A stretch of 64,000 nucleotides of DNA, taken from contig NZ_VFES01000023.1 in the NCBI RefSeq assembly GCF_007858185.1, forward strand, positions 1-64,000. The letters run 5' to 3'. Under the pieces are notes generated by a model. The model saw nothing but the letters and a program-made list of their open reading frames with translations, was not told the origin of the DNA and searched no databases. The DNA is from Pseudomonas grimontii. Its GTDB lineage: Bacteria > Pseudomonadota > Gammaproteobacteria > Pseudomonadales > Pseudomonadaceae. The position numbers and the translations under genes were made by a program. Shown piece by piece: positions 17,352-26,263 of this stretch; positions within the stretch are counted from its first letter, which is position 1, and each line of letters begins with the position of its first letter.

Positions 17352-18346
17352 CGCTTCCTAAAGAAATGACCCTGATCGAAATCACCACCCCCGGTGGCCC
17401 CGAGGTGTTGCAGCCGCGTCGCGCGGAGGTACCGGTGGCGGGCCCCGGCGAGATCCTGATTCGCGTGCACGCGGCCGGGGTCAATCGCCCCGACGCCCTG
17501 CAACGCGCCGGCAAGTACCCGATGAAACCCGGCATGAACCCGCTGCCTGGCCTGGAAGTGGCAGGCGAAGTCGCCGCCCTGGGCGACGGCGTGACCGAAT
17601 ACGCCGTGGGCGATAAGGTCTGCGCCCTGACCAATGGCGGCGGCTATGCGCAGTTCTGCACGGTGCCCGCCAGCCAGGCGCTGCCGATCCCCGAAGGCAT
17701 GGACTGGATTCAAGCCGCTGCCGTACCGGAAACCTTCTTCACCGTCTGGGCCAACCTGTTCGGCCTCGGCGATGCGCACACCGGCCAGCGCGTGCTGATC
17801 CACGGCGGCACCAGCGGCATCGGTACGACCGCGCTGATGCTGTGCCGCGAATTCGGCATCCAGGCCTTCGCCACCGCCGGCAGCGCCGACAAATGCGCGG
17901 CTATTGCCCAGCTGGGCGGCGAGCCGATCAATTATCGCGAGCAGGACTTTGCCGAGGTCATCGCGCAACAGACCGATGGCCAGGGCGTGGATGTGATCCT
18001 CGACATCATGGGCGGCTCGTACCTCAACAACAACCTCAAGGCCCTGGCCATGGACGGCCACCTGGTGATGCTGGGTTTCCTCGGCGGCGCCAAGGCCAAC
18101 GACGTCGACCTGCTGACCATCCTCGGCAAACGCGCGGTGATCACCGGCTCGCTGTTGCGTGCGCGCAGCAAGGCTGAAAAAGCCGCGATTGCCGAGCAGC
18201 TGCGCGAGTATGTGTGGCCAGTGCTGGAGGCCGGGCGTTGCCTGCCGATCATCGACAAGGTTTACGAATATACGGACGCCGCCCAGGCCCATGCGCGGAT
18301 GGAAGGTGGGGACCATATCGGCAAGATTGTGTTGCGGGTGGAGTAA
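17348..18346 (+). CDS. NAD(P)H quinone oxidoreductase (zeta-crystallin-like MDR)
   Basis: A 332-residue zinc-free medium-chain reductase. The motifs HAAGVNRPDALQRAGKYP, the GLEVAGEV site and the Rossmann motif HGGTSGIGTTA are those of the quinone oxidoreductase / PIG3 group, which reduces quinones or enones with NADPH. It overlaps the MFS gene by 4 bp. No catalytic zinc cysteine is present, in line with the family. Confidence 0.92.
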   Translation: MTLPKEMTLIEITTPGGPEVLQPRRAEVPVAGPGEILIRVHAAGVNRPDALQRAGKYPMKPGMNPLPGLEVAGEVAALGDGVTEYAVGDKVCALTNGGGYAQFCTVPASQALPIPEGMDWIQAAAVPETFFTVWANLFGLGDAHTGQRVLIHGGTSGIGTTALMLCREFGIQAFATAGSADKCAAIAQLGGEPINYREQDFAEVIAQQTDGQGVDVILDIMGGSYLNNNLKALAMDGHLVMLGFLGGAKANDVDLLTILGKRAVITGSLLRARSKAEKAAIAEQLREYVWPVLEAGRCLPIIDKVYEYTDAAQAHARMEGGDHIGKIVLRVE

Positions 18347-18368
18347 GCAGCAGGCAACACAAAGCCAA

Positions 18369-19124
18369 TGTGGGAGGGGCGGTGCGACGATTCGACTTGC
18401 TCCCGTGGCGGCCTTCGGGCCGACCATGTCGTTGGGGTTGGAATGAGTACATATCCCTTGTTGCGGTCACGGCTGCTTAGGGTTCCGCCCTTACGGCGGG
18501 TCACTTTGGAAAAGAAAAGAGCCCCAAAGTAACCAAAGGGCTCTTGCCCCACCACTCGGTACCTCGCCTAGGATCAAGGTCAAAAGCCAGAGCAAAAGCA
18601 GAGCAAAAGCAGGCTGAGGTCTACCTGCTGGATGGAGATCCAAATGTGGGAGGGGGCTTGCCCCCGATAGCGGTGAGTCAGTCAACCCAAGTATCACTGA
18701 CCCACCCTCATCGGGGGCAAGCCCCCTCCCACATTTTTAACCCAGTACACCAGACCCAACTCCGGTCGGCTCTAAGGCCGCCGCGCTTTGGCTTTTGATC
18801 TCAATTCGCCCCGTCAAACACGCTGGCCGAACGCAGGCTTTGGAGCGTGGGTAACCCGGCAGGACGCCGGGTTAGCCGCGCTGGGCCATGGATGGCCCAT
18901 CGCGGCGGCCCACGCTCCAAAGCCGGAGTGAGGGCACACCGAGCCTAGGCGAGGTGCCGAGTGTTGGGGCGAAGCGTTTTTTACTTTTGGCGCTCTTCCA
19001 AAAGTGACCCGCCGTAAGGGCGGAACCAATAGCCGCCGTGACCGCAACAACGGATATGTACTCAACCAAACCCCAAAAAACGGTCGGCCCGAAGGCCGCC
19101 ACGGAAACAAGCCCCCTCCCACAC
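18369..19124. repeat. Composite nested inverted-repeat island
   Basis: The 789-bp gap between 18346 and 19136 holds no convincing gene. Two long imperfect inverted arms (about 18403-18572 and 18943-19104, roughly 165 bp each) share blocks such as GTGGCGGCCTTCGGGCCGAC, GAGTACATATCC, TTCCGCCCTTACGGCGGGTC and CTCGCCTAGG. They are capped outside by half REPs (18369 and 19107-19124) and enclose a full REPIN (18645-18733), plus smaller hairpins at 18838-18923. The first 32 bp of the island (18369-18400) recur exactly, inverted, at 60383-60414. Confidence 0.75.
18645..18733. repeat. REPIN inside the composite island
   Basis: A full TGTGGGAGGGGGC doublet lies in the middle of the larger inverted repeat. 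Its outer flanks (about 18575-18600 and 18785-18805) also pair with each other through AAAAGCC(A)AGC-type sequence. Confidence 0.9.
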
Positions 19125-19135
19125 TGACCCCGTTC

Positions 19136-20260
19136 TTACTCGGAGTAAGTGGGATAGTCGATGTAGCCAACCTCACCCCCACCATACATCCCCTCTTCCC
19201 GCAGCGGATTCAACGGCCAGCCCTTGAATAGCCGCTGCGGCAGGTCCGGGTTGGCAATGAACGGCCGTCCGAATGCAATCAAATCCGCCAGCCCGGCTTC
19301 CACCAGTTTCGCACCGCGTTCAGCGGTATAACGACCGGCATAGATAATGCGGCCGCTGAAGGTGCTGCGCACGGCTTTACGGAAGGTGTCGGGCAGCACG
19401 GGGGCGTTGTCCCAGTCGGCTTCGGCGATGGACACGTAGGCGATGCCCGATGCCTCCAACACCTTGATCGCTTCGATGTAGGTGTGGTGCGGGTCTTCTT
19501 CCACCAGGCCGATGTAAACACGGTCCTGGTCGGTGCCGCTGAACAACGGCGAGAACCGCACGCCCAGGCGCTCCGGCCCGACTACCTTGCTGACGGCTTC
19601 GACGATCTCGCGCAGAAAGCGCAGGCGATTGTGCAGCGAGCCGCCGTATTCATCGTCGCGCTGGTTGGAATGGGCCGAGATGAACTGGTTGACCAGGTAA
19701 CCGTTGGCCGAGTGAATTTCCACGCCGTCAAACCCGGCATCCAAGGCATTGCGGGCGGCCTGGGCGTAGTGCCCGACCAATTCTTCAATCTCGAGCACGC
19801 TCAAGGCGCGCGGCACCGGCGGTTGCTTCAATTCACCCGCGCCAGGCGCGGTTTCGATAAAGGCCTTGGCTTGCTGGGCTTGAATGGCCGACGGTGCCAC
19901 CGGTGCGGCGCCGTCAGGCTGCAAGGCGTTATGGGACACACGCCCCACATGCCACAACTGGGCAAAGATCACCCCGCCTTCGGCATGCACCGCGTCGGTG
20001 ACCTTGCGCCAGCCGTCGATCTGCGCCGGGGTGTAGATGCCCGGCGTCCAGGCATAGCCCTGGCCACGCGGTTCGATCTGCGTGCCTTCGCTGACCATGA
20101 AACCGGCCGTAGCGCGCTGGCGGTAATACTCGGCCATCAGGTCGGTGGCGATATCGCCGGGCTGGGCGCTGCGTTGGCGCGTCAATGGCGGCAGCACGAT
20201 ACGGTTGTTCAAGGTGTGATGACCCAGTTTTACCGGGGTGCTTAAAACGCTGTTAGTCAT
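19136..20260 (-). CDS. Old Yellow Enzyme family alkene reductase (NemA-like)
   Basis: A 374-residue FMN-dependent ene-reductase that reduces activated C=C bonds (N-ethylmaleimide, enones, nitroesters) with NADPH. Seen: PLTRQRS near the N-terminus, the flavin-site QLWHVGR, the substrate-binding EIHSANGYLVNQFI (His/Asn pair), SNQRDDEYGGS and the C-terminal GRPFIANPDLPQRL. The start at 20260 was chosen; the frame runs to 20317 in non-conserved sequence. It is the last gene of a TetR-DJ1-OYE operon, 78 bp after the DJ-1 gene. It is a different subclass from the XenA-type enzyme at 60450. Confidence 0.92.
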   Translation of the reverse strand: MTNSVLSTPVKLGHHTLNNRIVLPPLTRQRSAQPGDIATDLMAEYYRQRATAGFMVSEGTQIEPRGQGYAWTPGIYTPAQIDGWRKVTDAVHAEGGVIFAQLWHVGRVSHNALQPDGAAPVAPSAIQAQQAKAFIETAPGAGELKQPPVPRALSVLEIEELVGHYAQAARNALDAGFDGVEIHSANGYLVNQFISAHSNQRDDEYGGSLHNRLRFLREIVEAVSKVVGPERLGVRFSPLFSGTDQDRVYIGLVEEDPHHTYIEAIKVLEASGIAYVSIAEADWDNAPVLPDTFRKAVRSTFSGRIIYAGRYTAERGAKLVEAGLADLIAFGRPFIANPDLPQRLFKGWPLNPLREEGMYGGGEVGYIDYPTYSE

Positions 20261-20338
20261 TGAGGTAATCCAAATTCGAGACGAGCAAAAGCATTGGCGA
20301 CTGTTGCAAGTCGCCAATGAATAGCAGGGTTAATTAAC

Positions 20339-21016
20339 TTACGCGGTGAGTTTCAGCAGCGCCTTGGCCACGTCACTGGAACTTGCAGGGTTCTGCCCAG
20401 TGATCAGCAAACCATCTTCGAGCACGAAGGATTGCCAGTCGGCGCCCTTCTGATAATTGCCGCCCAGTGCCTTGAAATCATTTTCAATCAGGAACGGCAC
20501 CACCTCGGTCAGGCCCACCGCCGCTTCTTCCGAGTTGGAGAAGCCGGTGACGCGGCGGCCCTTGACCAGCGGCTCGCCATTGACGGCCTTGACGTGACGC
20601 AGCGCGCCCGGTGCGTGGCAGACAAAGCCAATGGGCTTGCCGGCACGCTCGAAGGACTCGATCAGGGCGATGGACACCGGCGACTCTGCCAGGTCCCACA
20701 GCGGGCCGTGGCCGCCTGGGTAGAACACGCTGTCGAAGTCGTCAGCGTTGACCGTGTCCAGCTTGACGGTGTTGGCCAGGGCCTGTTGCGCGGCAGGGTC
20801 GGCGGCAAAGCGGCGAGTCTGCTCGGTTTGCGCGTCGGGCTCGTCGCTCACCGGGTCCAGCGGTGGCTGGCCCCCGGCCGGGGAAGCCAGCACCAGTTCG
20901 GCGCCGGCGTCCTTGAATACGTAATAGGGTGCAGCAAATTCTTCGAGCCAGAAGCCAGTCTTGCGGCCGGTGTCGCCAAGCTGGTCGTGAGAGGTCAGTA
21001 CCATTAATACTTTCAT
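20339..21016 (-). CDS. DJ-1/PfpI family protein (class I glutamine amidotransferase-like)
   Basis: A 225-residue DJ-1/PfpI superfamily protein. The nucleophile elbow VCHAPGAL contains Cys133, with a conserved Glu near residue 25 (WLEEFAAPY) and FYPGGHGPLWDL upstream. The sequence fits the HchA/glyoxalase III-like group that removes methylglyoxal and related electrophiles. It lies 16 bp after the TetR gene and 78 bp before the ene-reductase, which supports a role in electrophile detoxification. Confidence 0.9.
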   Translation of the reverse strand: MKVLMVLTSHDQLGDTGRKTGFWLEEFAAPYYVFKDAGAELVLASPAGGQPPLDPVSDEPDAQTEQTRRFAADPAAQQALANTVKLDTVNADDFDSVFYPGGHGPLWDLAESPVSIALIESFERAGKPIGFVCHAPGALRHVKAVNGEPLVKGRRVTGFSNSEEAAVGLTEVVPFLIENDFKALGGNYQKGADWQSFVLEDGLLITGQNPASSSDVAKALLKLTA

Positions 21017-21031
21017 TTTCCAGTGCCTCGA

Positions 21032-21640
21032 TCAGTGAATGTCGTTGTGTTCAGGGTGACCCAAGAGCTGTCGGGTCAGCAGCAACGCCTCATCAAAAGG
21101 CGCGGATGTACGGGTGATCTTGCTCATGACGCTGGTCCCCAGCCACAGCGCGTACAGGCGCCGGGCCAGGCTTGCAGGGGCTTGATCGACGTTCAGGGAA
21201 CCGTCCTCAAGGCCGCGCTGTATGGCGATGGCGAGTAAATCGATGGTGTGCGACGTGCCACGCTCCAGCGCCAGACGCATGGGCTCTGAAAGGTCTGACA
21301 CCTCGGCACCCAGTTTGACGGCAAGGCATTTGCCCGCATCGGTGCAGCCGGTCTGGTTGTCGATCCAGGCTTGCCAATAACGCGTCAACTTGGCGTGCTG
21401 GGATAGGCCGGGCTGGTCGAACAGTTGCTGCATGCCGTGCACGTAGTTGTCGAAGTAGGTATCGAGCAACACGACACCGAAGCCATCCTTGGAGTTGAAG
21501 TAGTGATAGAACGAACCTTTAGGCACCTGGGCGGCTTGAAGTATTTCGTTCAGGCCCACCGCAGAAAATCCTTTACGACCGACAATCAACTGCGCCGTGT
21601 CGAGAATGGTCTGCCGTGCACTTTTAGTTTCGCTGTTCAT
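21032..21640 (-). CDS. TetR family repressor, NemR-like
   Basis: A 202-residue TetR regulator. The N-terminal HTH reads GFSAVGLNEILQAAQVPKGSFYHYFNSKDGFG. Two cysteines (Cys99 and Cys105 in TGCTDAGKCLAVKL) lie where E. coli NemR carries its electrophile-sensing cysteine. The operator-like TAGACCAGTCGTCTA directly upstream and the downstream DJ-1 and ene-reductase genes mirror the nemRA arrangement. It probably represses its own operon until modified by quinones, NEM or hypochlorous acid. Confidence 0.88.
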   Translation of the reverse strand: MNSETKSARQTILDTAQLIVGRKGFSAVGLNEILQAAQVPKGSFYHYFNSKDGFGVVLLDTYFDNYVHGMQQLFDQPGLSQHAKLTRYWQAWIDNQTGCTDAGKCLAVKLGAEVSDLSEPMRLALERGTSHTIDLLAIAIQRGLEDGSLNVDQAPASLARRLYALWLGTSVMSKITRTSAPFDEALLLTRQLLGHPEHNDIH

Positions 21641-21657
21641 GCTTCACTCCGTCCGAT

Positions 21658-21672
21658 TAGACCAGTCGTCTA
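21658..21672. promoter_or_regulatory. NemR-box-like operator
   Basis: TAGACCAGTCGTCTA is an imperfect palindrome (TAGAC-N5-GTCTA) 18 bp upstream of the TetR start. TAGACxxx...GTCTA operators are typical of NemR-type TetR repressors. Confidence 0.6.
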
Positions 21673-21812
21673 GTTCGTTGAGGGAATGTTAGGAGCCGCG
21701 CCAAACCCTCACAATGTCATATGCGCAAGGATTCCGGACATGAGCCGGAGTGGGTTGCCGTTTACCCGGCACGCGCCGACAATCCACCCTCCCACGCCCC
21801 TGGAGACATGCG

Positions 21813-22757
21813 ATGCACAGCGTTGCGCTGATGGTTTACCCGAACTTCCAATCCCTGAGCCTTAGCCTCGGCTCGGTGTTCGAGTGCGCGAACCTGCTGC
21901 GCGGTGAGCCGGCCTATGAGTTTCACCTGGTATCGGAAAGCGGCGGCGCAGTGATGACGTCCCAGGGGTTCTCGGTGAACACCTCGCCTCTGCGGCCGCA
22001 AGGCTATGACACGCTGATCGTCAGCGGTTACCTGGAGTTTCGCCTGCCGGAGGCCAACCTGCTGGCACTGGTCAAGGCCGCTTCCGCTCAATCGCGGCGC
22101 GTCGCCTCGCTGTGCATGGGTATCTTCGTGCTGGCCGAGGCCGGCTTGCTCGACGGCAAGCGCACCACCACCCACTGGATCCACGCGCCGGCCTTTCGCA
22201 AGCGCTACCCGGACATCCGCCTGGAAGAAGACAAGCTGTTCATCGTCGACGGCCAGGTATGGACCGGCGCCGGCATGAGTGCCGGGGTGGACATGGCGCT
22301 GGCCATGGTGGAGAACGACCTGGGCAGCGACCTCGCCCGGCGCATTGCGCGCAAGCTGGTGATCGCCCAGCGCCGGGGCAGCGAACAGTCGCAATTGTCG
22401 GCATTGCTGGAGCTGGACCCCAAGTCTGACCGCGTGCAACTGGCCCTGGCCTACGCCCGCGAAAACCTCACACACGACCTGTCGGTGGACGCCCTGGCCG
22501 ACGTGGCCCGGCTGAGCCCGCGCCAGTTCAGCCGGGTATTCCGCGAAGAAACCGGGCAAACCCCGGCCAAGGCCATCGAAGCCCTGCGGGTGGAAGCTGC
22601 GCGGGCGATGATGGAAACCAGCCGGCACCCGGTGGAAGTGGTGGCCCGCGAAACCGGCTTCGGTGACCGCGAGCGCATGCGCCAGGCGTTTTTAAGGGCG
22701 TTCGGGCAGCCGCCGCAGGCGATGCAGCAAACGTTTAATGCAACACCGCCCGCGTAA
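21813..22757 (+). CDS. GlxA family AraC-type regulator (DJ-1 domain plus HTH)
   Basis: A 314-residue regulator. The N-terminal half is a DJ-1/PfpI-like domain with CMGIFVLAEAGLLDGKRTTTHW; the C-terminal part is an AraC HTH pair (LTHDLSVDALADVARLSPRQFSRVFREETGQTPAKAIEALR and a second helix set ending GFGDRERMRQAF). The ATG at 21813 follows TGGAGACATGCG; the longer frame to 21750 is not supported. It overlaps the convergent GNAT gene by 23 bp. Its target is unknown; a role near the electrophile operon is possible. Confidence 0.9.
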   Translation: MHSVALMVYPNFQSLSLSLGSVFECANLLRGEPAYEFHLVSESGGAVMTSQGFSVNTSPLRPQGYDTLIVSGYLEFRLPEANLLALVKAASAQSRRVASLCMGIFVLAEAGLLDGKRTTTHWIHAPAFRKRYPDIRLEEDKLFIVDGQVWTGAGMSAGVDMALAMVENDLGSDLARRIARKLVIAQRRGSEQSQLSALLELDPKSDRVQLALAYARENLTHDLSVDALADVARLSPRQFSRVFREETGQTPAKAIEALRVEAARAMMETSRHPVEVVARETGFGDRERMRQAFLRAFGQPPQAMQQTFNATPPA

Positions 22758-23241
22758 TCAGGTAACTCATCAACTGCGGATCATCCGCCAGTTCAAGGGC
22801 CTGCACCGGGCGCGGCAGGTTATCCAGCACCGAGCGCCAGAACGCCTGGGACACTTCGTCCTGGTCATAAAACCGCACCAGCCAATCCGCCTCGCCGCTG
22901 CACAGCACCTGGGTGGCGATGGCGCGGCCAATGCCTTTGCGGCGGTAACGCTTGAGGATAAACAGGTCGGCCAGTTCCAGCGCGTCGATGCCCGGCAATT
23001 CGCTGCCTTCGATCAGCAGGAAGCCGGCGATGCAGCCGTCCACCAGCAACAGGTTGGCGCTCCACAACGGGTCTTGCCAGTAGCGCGTCAAGTGTTCGTC
23101 ATGGATGTAGAAACGGCCGTCCGCCTCGACATCTTCCTGCTCCCAGTCCGACGACTCATAGGCGTAGTACTGGTAAAGGTTGCGGATCAACTCGGATTCT
23201 TCGGGGCCGGTCTGGATCAATTCGACTGTGGTTTCAGGCAT
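22735..23241 (-). CDS. GNAT family N-acetyltransferase
   Basis: A 168-residue acetyltransferase. The acetyl-CoA-binding motif A is visible in LADLFILKRYRRKGIGRAIATQV (R/Q-x-x-G-x-G/A). The start at 23241 (MPETTVELIQ) was chosen, because the longer frame to 23427 is not conserved-looking. The substrate is unknown. It is divergent from uppP and overlaps the AraC gene tail-to-tail. Confidence 0.87.
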   Translation of the reverse strand: MPETTVELIQTGPEESELIRNLYQYYAYESSDWEQEDVEADGRFYIHDEHLTRYWQDPLWSANLLLVDGCIAGFLLIEGSELPGIDALELADLFILKRYRRKGIGRAIATQVLCSGEADWLVRFYDQDEVSQAFWRSVLDNLPRPVQALELADDPQLMSYLITRAVLH

Positions 23242-23419
23242 GGGGCTCTCGGTGACAAAACGCAGGGCGCCATTGTTCACAAATTGCCGGGACAGTCCAA
23301 TACAGCGGCGAACCTTTCTACTTGCTGAACCGATTGCAGTTAGCGATTGCCTTGGCCGAATTCTTGAAACATTTCGAATAAACTTCGTCGATTCGCCACT
23401 TTTTTCAAGGACACGCACT

Positions 23420-24292
23420 TTGACCAACGTCTGTACCGCCGGCCTGGATGTGGGCTTCGCCTCCCTGGACTACTTGCAGATCTTCATCCTGGGCGTGATC
23501 CAGGGCATTACCGAACTGTTGCCGGTCTCCTCCACCGCCCATATGCGCGTAGTGCCCGCCCTGCTCGGCTGGCAAGACCCTGGCTCGGCGTTTTCAGCGG
23601 CCATGCAGTTGGCGGCACTGGCGGCGGTGGTCAGTTATTTCTGGCGCGATGTACGCCAAGTGACCACTGGCAGCATCGGCGCGGTGCGCCGGGGCGACTA
23701 CAACGATCAATGGTTCAAGCTGGCCGTGGCGATTGTGCTGGCAACCATTCCCATAGGGATTGCCGGCCTGGCCTTGTCGTCGACCCTGAACGCCTGCAAT
23801 TCGCCGCTGCGCGGGCTGATGGTGATCGGGATTTCCTGCGTGGTGATGGCGGTGTTGCTGGCAGCGGCCGAGCTGCGCGCCCGGCATACCCGCGAGGTCA
23901 GCCAGATGCGCCTGCGCGATGCGCTGATCGTCGGTATCGCGCAGATCGGCGCGCTGATTCCGGGCGTATCGCGTTCCGGTTCGACCCTCACCGCAGCGCT
24001 GTTCCTCAACTTCAAACGCGAAGAAGCCGCACGCTTTTCTTTCCTGCTGGGCCTGCCCGCCATCGCCCTCGCCGGCTTGAAGGAGCTGTGGGTGCTGCTG
24101 CACGCCGACCTGCCCGCCCATGCCTGGCCGCATTTGCTGTTCGGGCTGGTGGTGGCCAGCGTCTCGGCGTTTTTCGCGATCTGGGGCCTGATGAAGTTCC
24201 TGGAACGGTTCTCCACCTGGCCGTTTGTGATCTATCGCGCGCTGCTGGGGGTGTTCCTGATTGTGGCGGTCAGCACCGGGCTGCTGAGTTGA
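23420..24292 (+). CDS. uppP: Undecaprenyl-diphosphatase UppP (BacA family)
   Basis: An integral membrane phosphatase that recycles undecaprenyl pyrophosphate for cell-wall synthesis and can give bacitracin resistance. Family motifs are clear: GVIQGITELLPVSSTAHM, and GVSRSGSTLTAALFLNFKREEAARFSFLLGLP. No ATG occurs before the first motif. The best start is TTG at 23420, with AAGGA 8 bp upstream, giving 290 residues (typical is about 270-280). An upstream in-frame extension to 23180 reads through the promoter side of the GNAT gene and is unlikely. Confidence 0.92.
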   Translation: MTNVCTAGLDVGFASLDYLQIFILGVIQGITELLPVSSTAHMRVVPALLGWQDPGSAFSAAMQLAALAAVVSYFWRDVRQVTTGSIGAVRRGDYNDQWFKLAVAIVLATIPIGIAGLALSSTLNACNSPLRGLMVIGISCVVMAVLLAAAELRARHTREVSQMRLRDALIVGIAQIGALIPGVSRSGSTLTAALFLNFKREEAARFSFLLGLPAIALAGLKELWVLLHADLPAHAWPHLLFGLVVASVSAFFAIWGLMKFLERFSTWPFVIYRALLGVFLIVAVSTGLLS

Positions 24293-24326
24293 TATAACCC
24301 CCCGGCTCAACCCGGCATAAATCTCA

Positions 24327-24415
24327 TGTGGGAGGGGGCTTGCCCCCGATGAGGGCGTGTCAGTTAATACATCTTTAACTGACCCACCACCATCGGGAGC
24401 AAGCCCCCTCCCACA
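24327..24415. repeat. REP doublet (REPIN)
   Basis: TGTGGGAGGGGGCTTGCCCC and its inverted mate (with one GGGAGC variation) flank a short spacer between the convergent uppP and DyP peroxidase genes. Confidence 0.93.
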
Positions 24416-24431
24416 TTTGAACTGCTTTGCC

Positions 24432-25394
24432 TTACAGCCCGCCCGTACGCTCCGCCAGTGCTTCGAGCAGGTCGGCCGATGGCACGAAAAACAACCCGCC
24501 GGTGACCGCCGTGCTGAAGTCGAGCAAGCGGTCGTAGTTGCCTGCCGGGCGGCCGACGAACATGTTTTCCAGCATCAGCTCCAGCGGCTGCGGCGAACGT
24601 GCGTAGCCGATGAAGTAGGTGCCGAACTCCCCGGCGCCCGGGCGGCCGAAGGGCATGTTGTCGCGCAGGATTTTCACTTCTTCGCCGTTCTCGTCGGTGA
24701 TCACGGTCAGGGCGCTGTGGGCATTGCTCGGCTTGGCCGCATCGTCCAATTCGATGTCCGCCAACTTGGTACGCCCGATCACTTTCTCCTGGGCTTCCAC
24801 CGTCAGGCCGTTCCAGGCGGTCATGTTGTGCAGGTACTTCTGCACCAGCACGTAGCTGCCGCCTTCGAATTCGGGGTCTTCGTCGCCGACGATGGTGAAA
24901 CCCACGGCCTTGCGCCCCACCGGGTTCTCTGTGCCGTCGACAAAGCCAATGATGCTGCGCATGTCGAAGTAGCGGAAACCCTGGACTTCATCCACCACCT
25001 TCACGCTATCGCCCAGTGCTGTCATCAGTTGGGTGGCGAGCTCAAAGCACAGGTCCATCTGCTCGGCGCGGATATGCAGCAGGATGTCACCGGGCGTCGA
25101 CACCGCCATGCGCCCTTCTACACCGAACTCTCGAAACGGGTGCAACGCCGCCGGGCGCGGCGCGCCGAACAAGCGGTCCCAGGCCTGCGAGCCAAAGCCG
25201 CAGACGCACGTGAGGTTGCCCGCCGGCACGCGCTTGCCCACCGAACGCACCAGCCCGGCGATGTCTGCGCACCAGGCGCGCACGCTGTCTTCACTGCCGG
25301 GGGCGACGGTGGCGACCATAAAGATCGCGCTGCTGGTGATCGGGTGGCAGACGGACTGCGGTTCAAGAGGCGGCTGAACAGAGGAAGTCGGCAT
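24432..25394 (-). CDS. Dye-decolorizing (DyP-type) heme peroxidase, YfeX-like
   Basis: A 320-residue cytoplasmic heme peroxidase without a signal peptide. The signature GFVDGTENP (GXXDG with the catalytic Asp) and the heme-proximal region around NAHSALTVI are present, with IGRTKLADIEL and FIGYARSP typical of the YfeX group. It starts 50 bp after the TIM-barrel gene on the same strand and could be the last member of the Moc-like operon, or an independent gene. Confidence 0.92.
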   Translation of the reverse strand: MPTSSVQPPLEPQSVCHPITSSAIFMVATVAPGSEDSVRAWCADIAGLVRSVGKRVPAGNLTCVCGFGSQAWDRLFGAPRPAALHPFREFGVEGRMAVSTPGDILLHIRAEQMDLCFELATQLMTALGDSVKVVDEVQGFRYFDMRSIIGFVDGTENPVGRKAVGFTIVGDEDPEFEGGSYVLVQKYLHNMTAWNGLTVEAQEKVIGRTKLADIELDDAAKPSNAHSALTVITDENGEEVKILRDNMPFGRPGAGEFGTYFIGYARSPQPLELMLENMFVGRPAGNYDRLLDFSTAVTGGLFFVPSADLLEALAERTGGL

Positions 25395-25443
25395 GGGGCA
25401 AATCCAGGCTAAGGGCGGGAGTGAACTCGCGCAGATTAGCAGA

Positions 25444-26262
25444 TCATTTCCGACACTCCTGCCACACGCCGCGAATCAAGGCCTTGAGCTTCAACGCCTC
25501 GGCCCAGCGGTCACTGATTTCACGCCCGTCGGCGCCGGTGATGGCATAGGGCGGCGGGCCCAGTTCGCAGGTGAAAGACAGGCTGTGCGGGGTGTCGGGG
25601 CGGGCCAGCCAGTCTTCGATCCCGTAGCGCCACCACGCGGTAAAGCGCTGCACCCAGGCCTGGTGCTGGGCGAACTCCAGCGACACCTGCACCTGTTCAC
25701 TGCTGGCCACACGGCCATGAAAACCCCAGCTATGACGCAGGATCGTGCGGATCTGCTCATCGTCTTCAGCGGCGCCAGGCTCGGGCAGCTCGCGCCCGAC
25801 CACGTAGTGAGAAAGGTCCGCAAGCAGCTTCAAATCGGGCATCTGCGCCAGCAGGTCGAGGGTGAACAGCAGGTCGTTGGTGAGGCGATAGCGGTGGGTT
25901 TCCAGCAGCACCGGAAAGTCCACCTGCTCGGCCAGGCGTTGCCAGCCTTCGATCAAACGGGCGGCCTCGGTTTGGGTGCGCGGGCGCACATCGGCTTGCA
26001 GGGTAAGGTGGTGGCAGCCATGGCGGCTGATCACATCCAATGCGGCTGCCAGGTCGTCCACGCTTTGCGGGAACAACTGGCCTTCGATCTGCAGGCCCCG
26101 CGCGGTGGCGGCGGCGTGCAGGCGCGCGACATCGGCGGCTCTCCAGTAATGATCGGTAATGCCGTCGAAACCGGCGGCTTTGATGCGGTCGAGTTGGGCC
26201 TCCATAGGGCCGGGCTCGGTGTGCATCGCCCACAGGGATTGGAACACCAGGAATTGGCGCAT
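25444..26262 (-). CDS. Sugar phosphate isomerase/epimerase-like TIM-barrel protein
   Basis: A 272-residue protein of the AP-endonuclease-2 TIM-barrel superfamily, with the metal-site strands VLLETHRYRLTND (Glu) and LLADLSHYVVGRE (Asp/His), and HGRVASSEQ. Members isomerise or cleave sugars, inositols and similar ketoses. It starts 1 bp after the reductase stop, so it is firmly in the desaturase-Rieske-reductase operon. MocC-like isomerases occupy the equivalent place in rhizopine catabolism gene sets; the substrate here is unknown. Confidence 0.82.
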   Translation of the reverse strand: MRQFLVFQSLWAMHTEPGPMEAQLDRIKAAGFDGITDHYWRAADVARLHAAATARGLQIEGQLFPQSVDDLAAALDVISRHGCHHLTLQADVRPRTQTEAARLIEGWQRLAEQVDFPVLLETHRYRLTNDLLFTLDLLAQMPDLKLLADLSHYVVGRELPEPGAAEDDEQIRTILRHSWGFHGRVASSEQVQVSLEFAQHQAWVQRFTAWWRYGIEDWLARPDTPHSLSFTCELGPPPYAITGADGREISDRWAEALKLKALIRGVWQECRK

Positions 26263-26263
26263 A

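Noticed and set aside
18347..19135. Short ORFs of 70-120 codons in the repeat island
   Set aside because: They are composed of the repeat itself, have no ribosome sites and resemble nothing.
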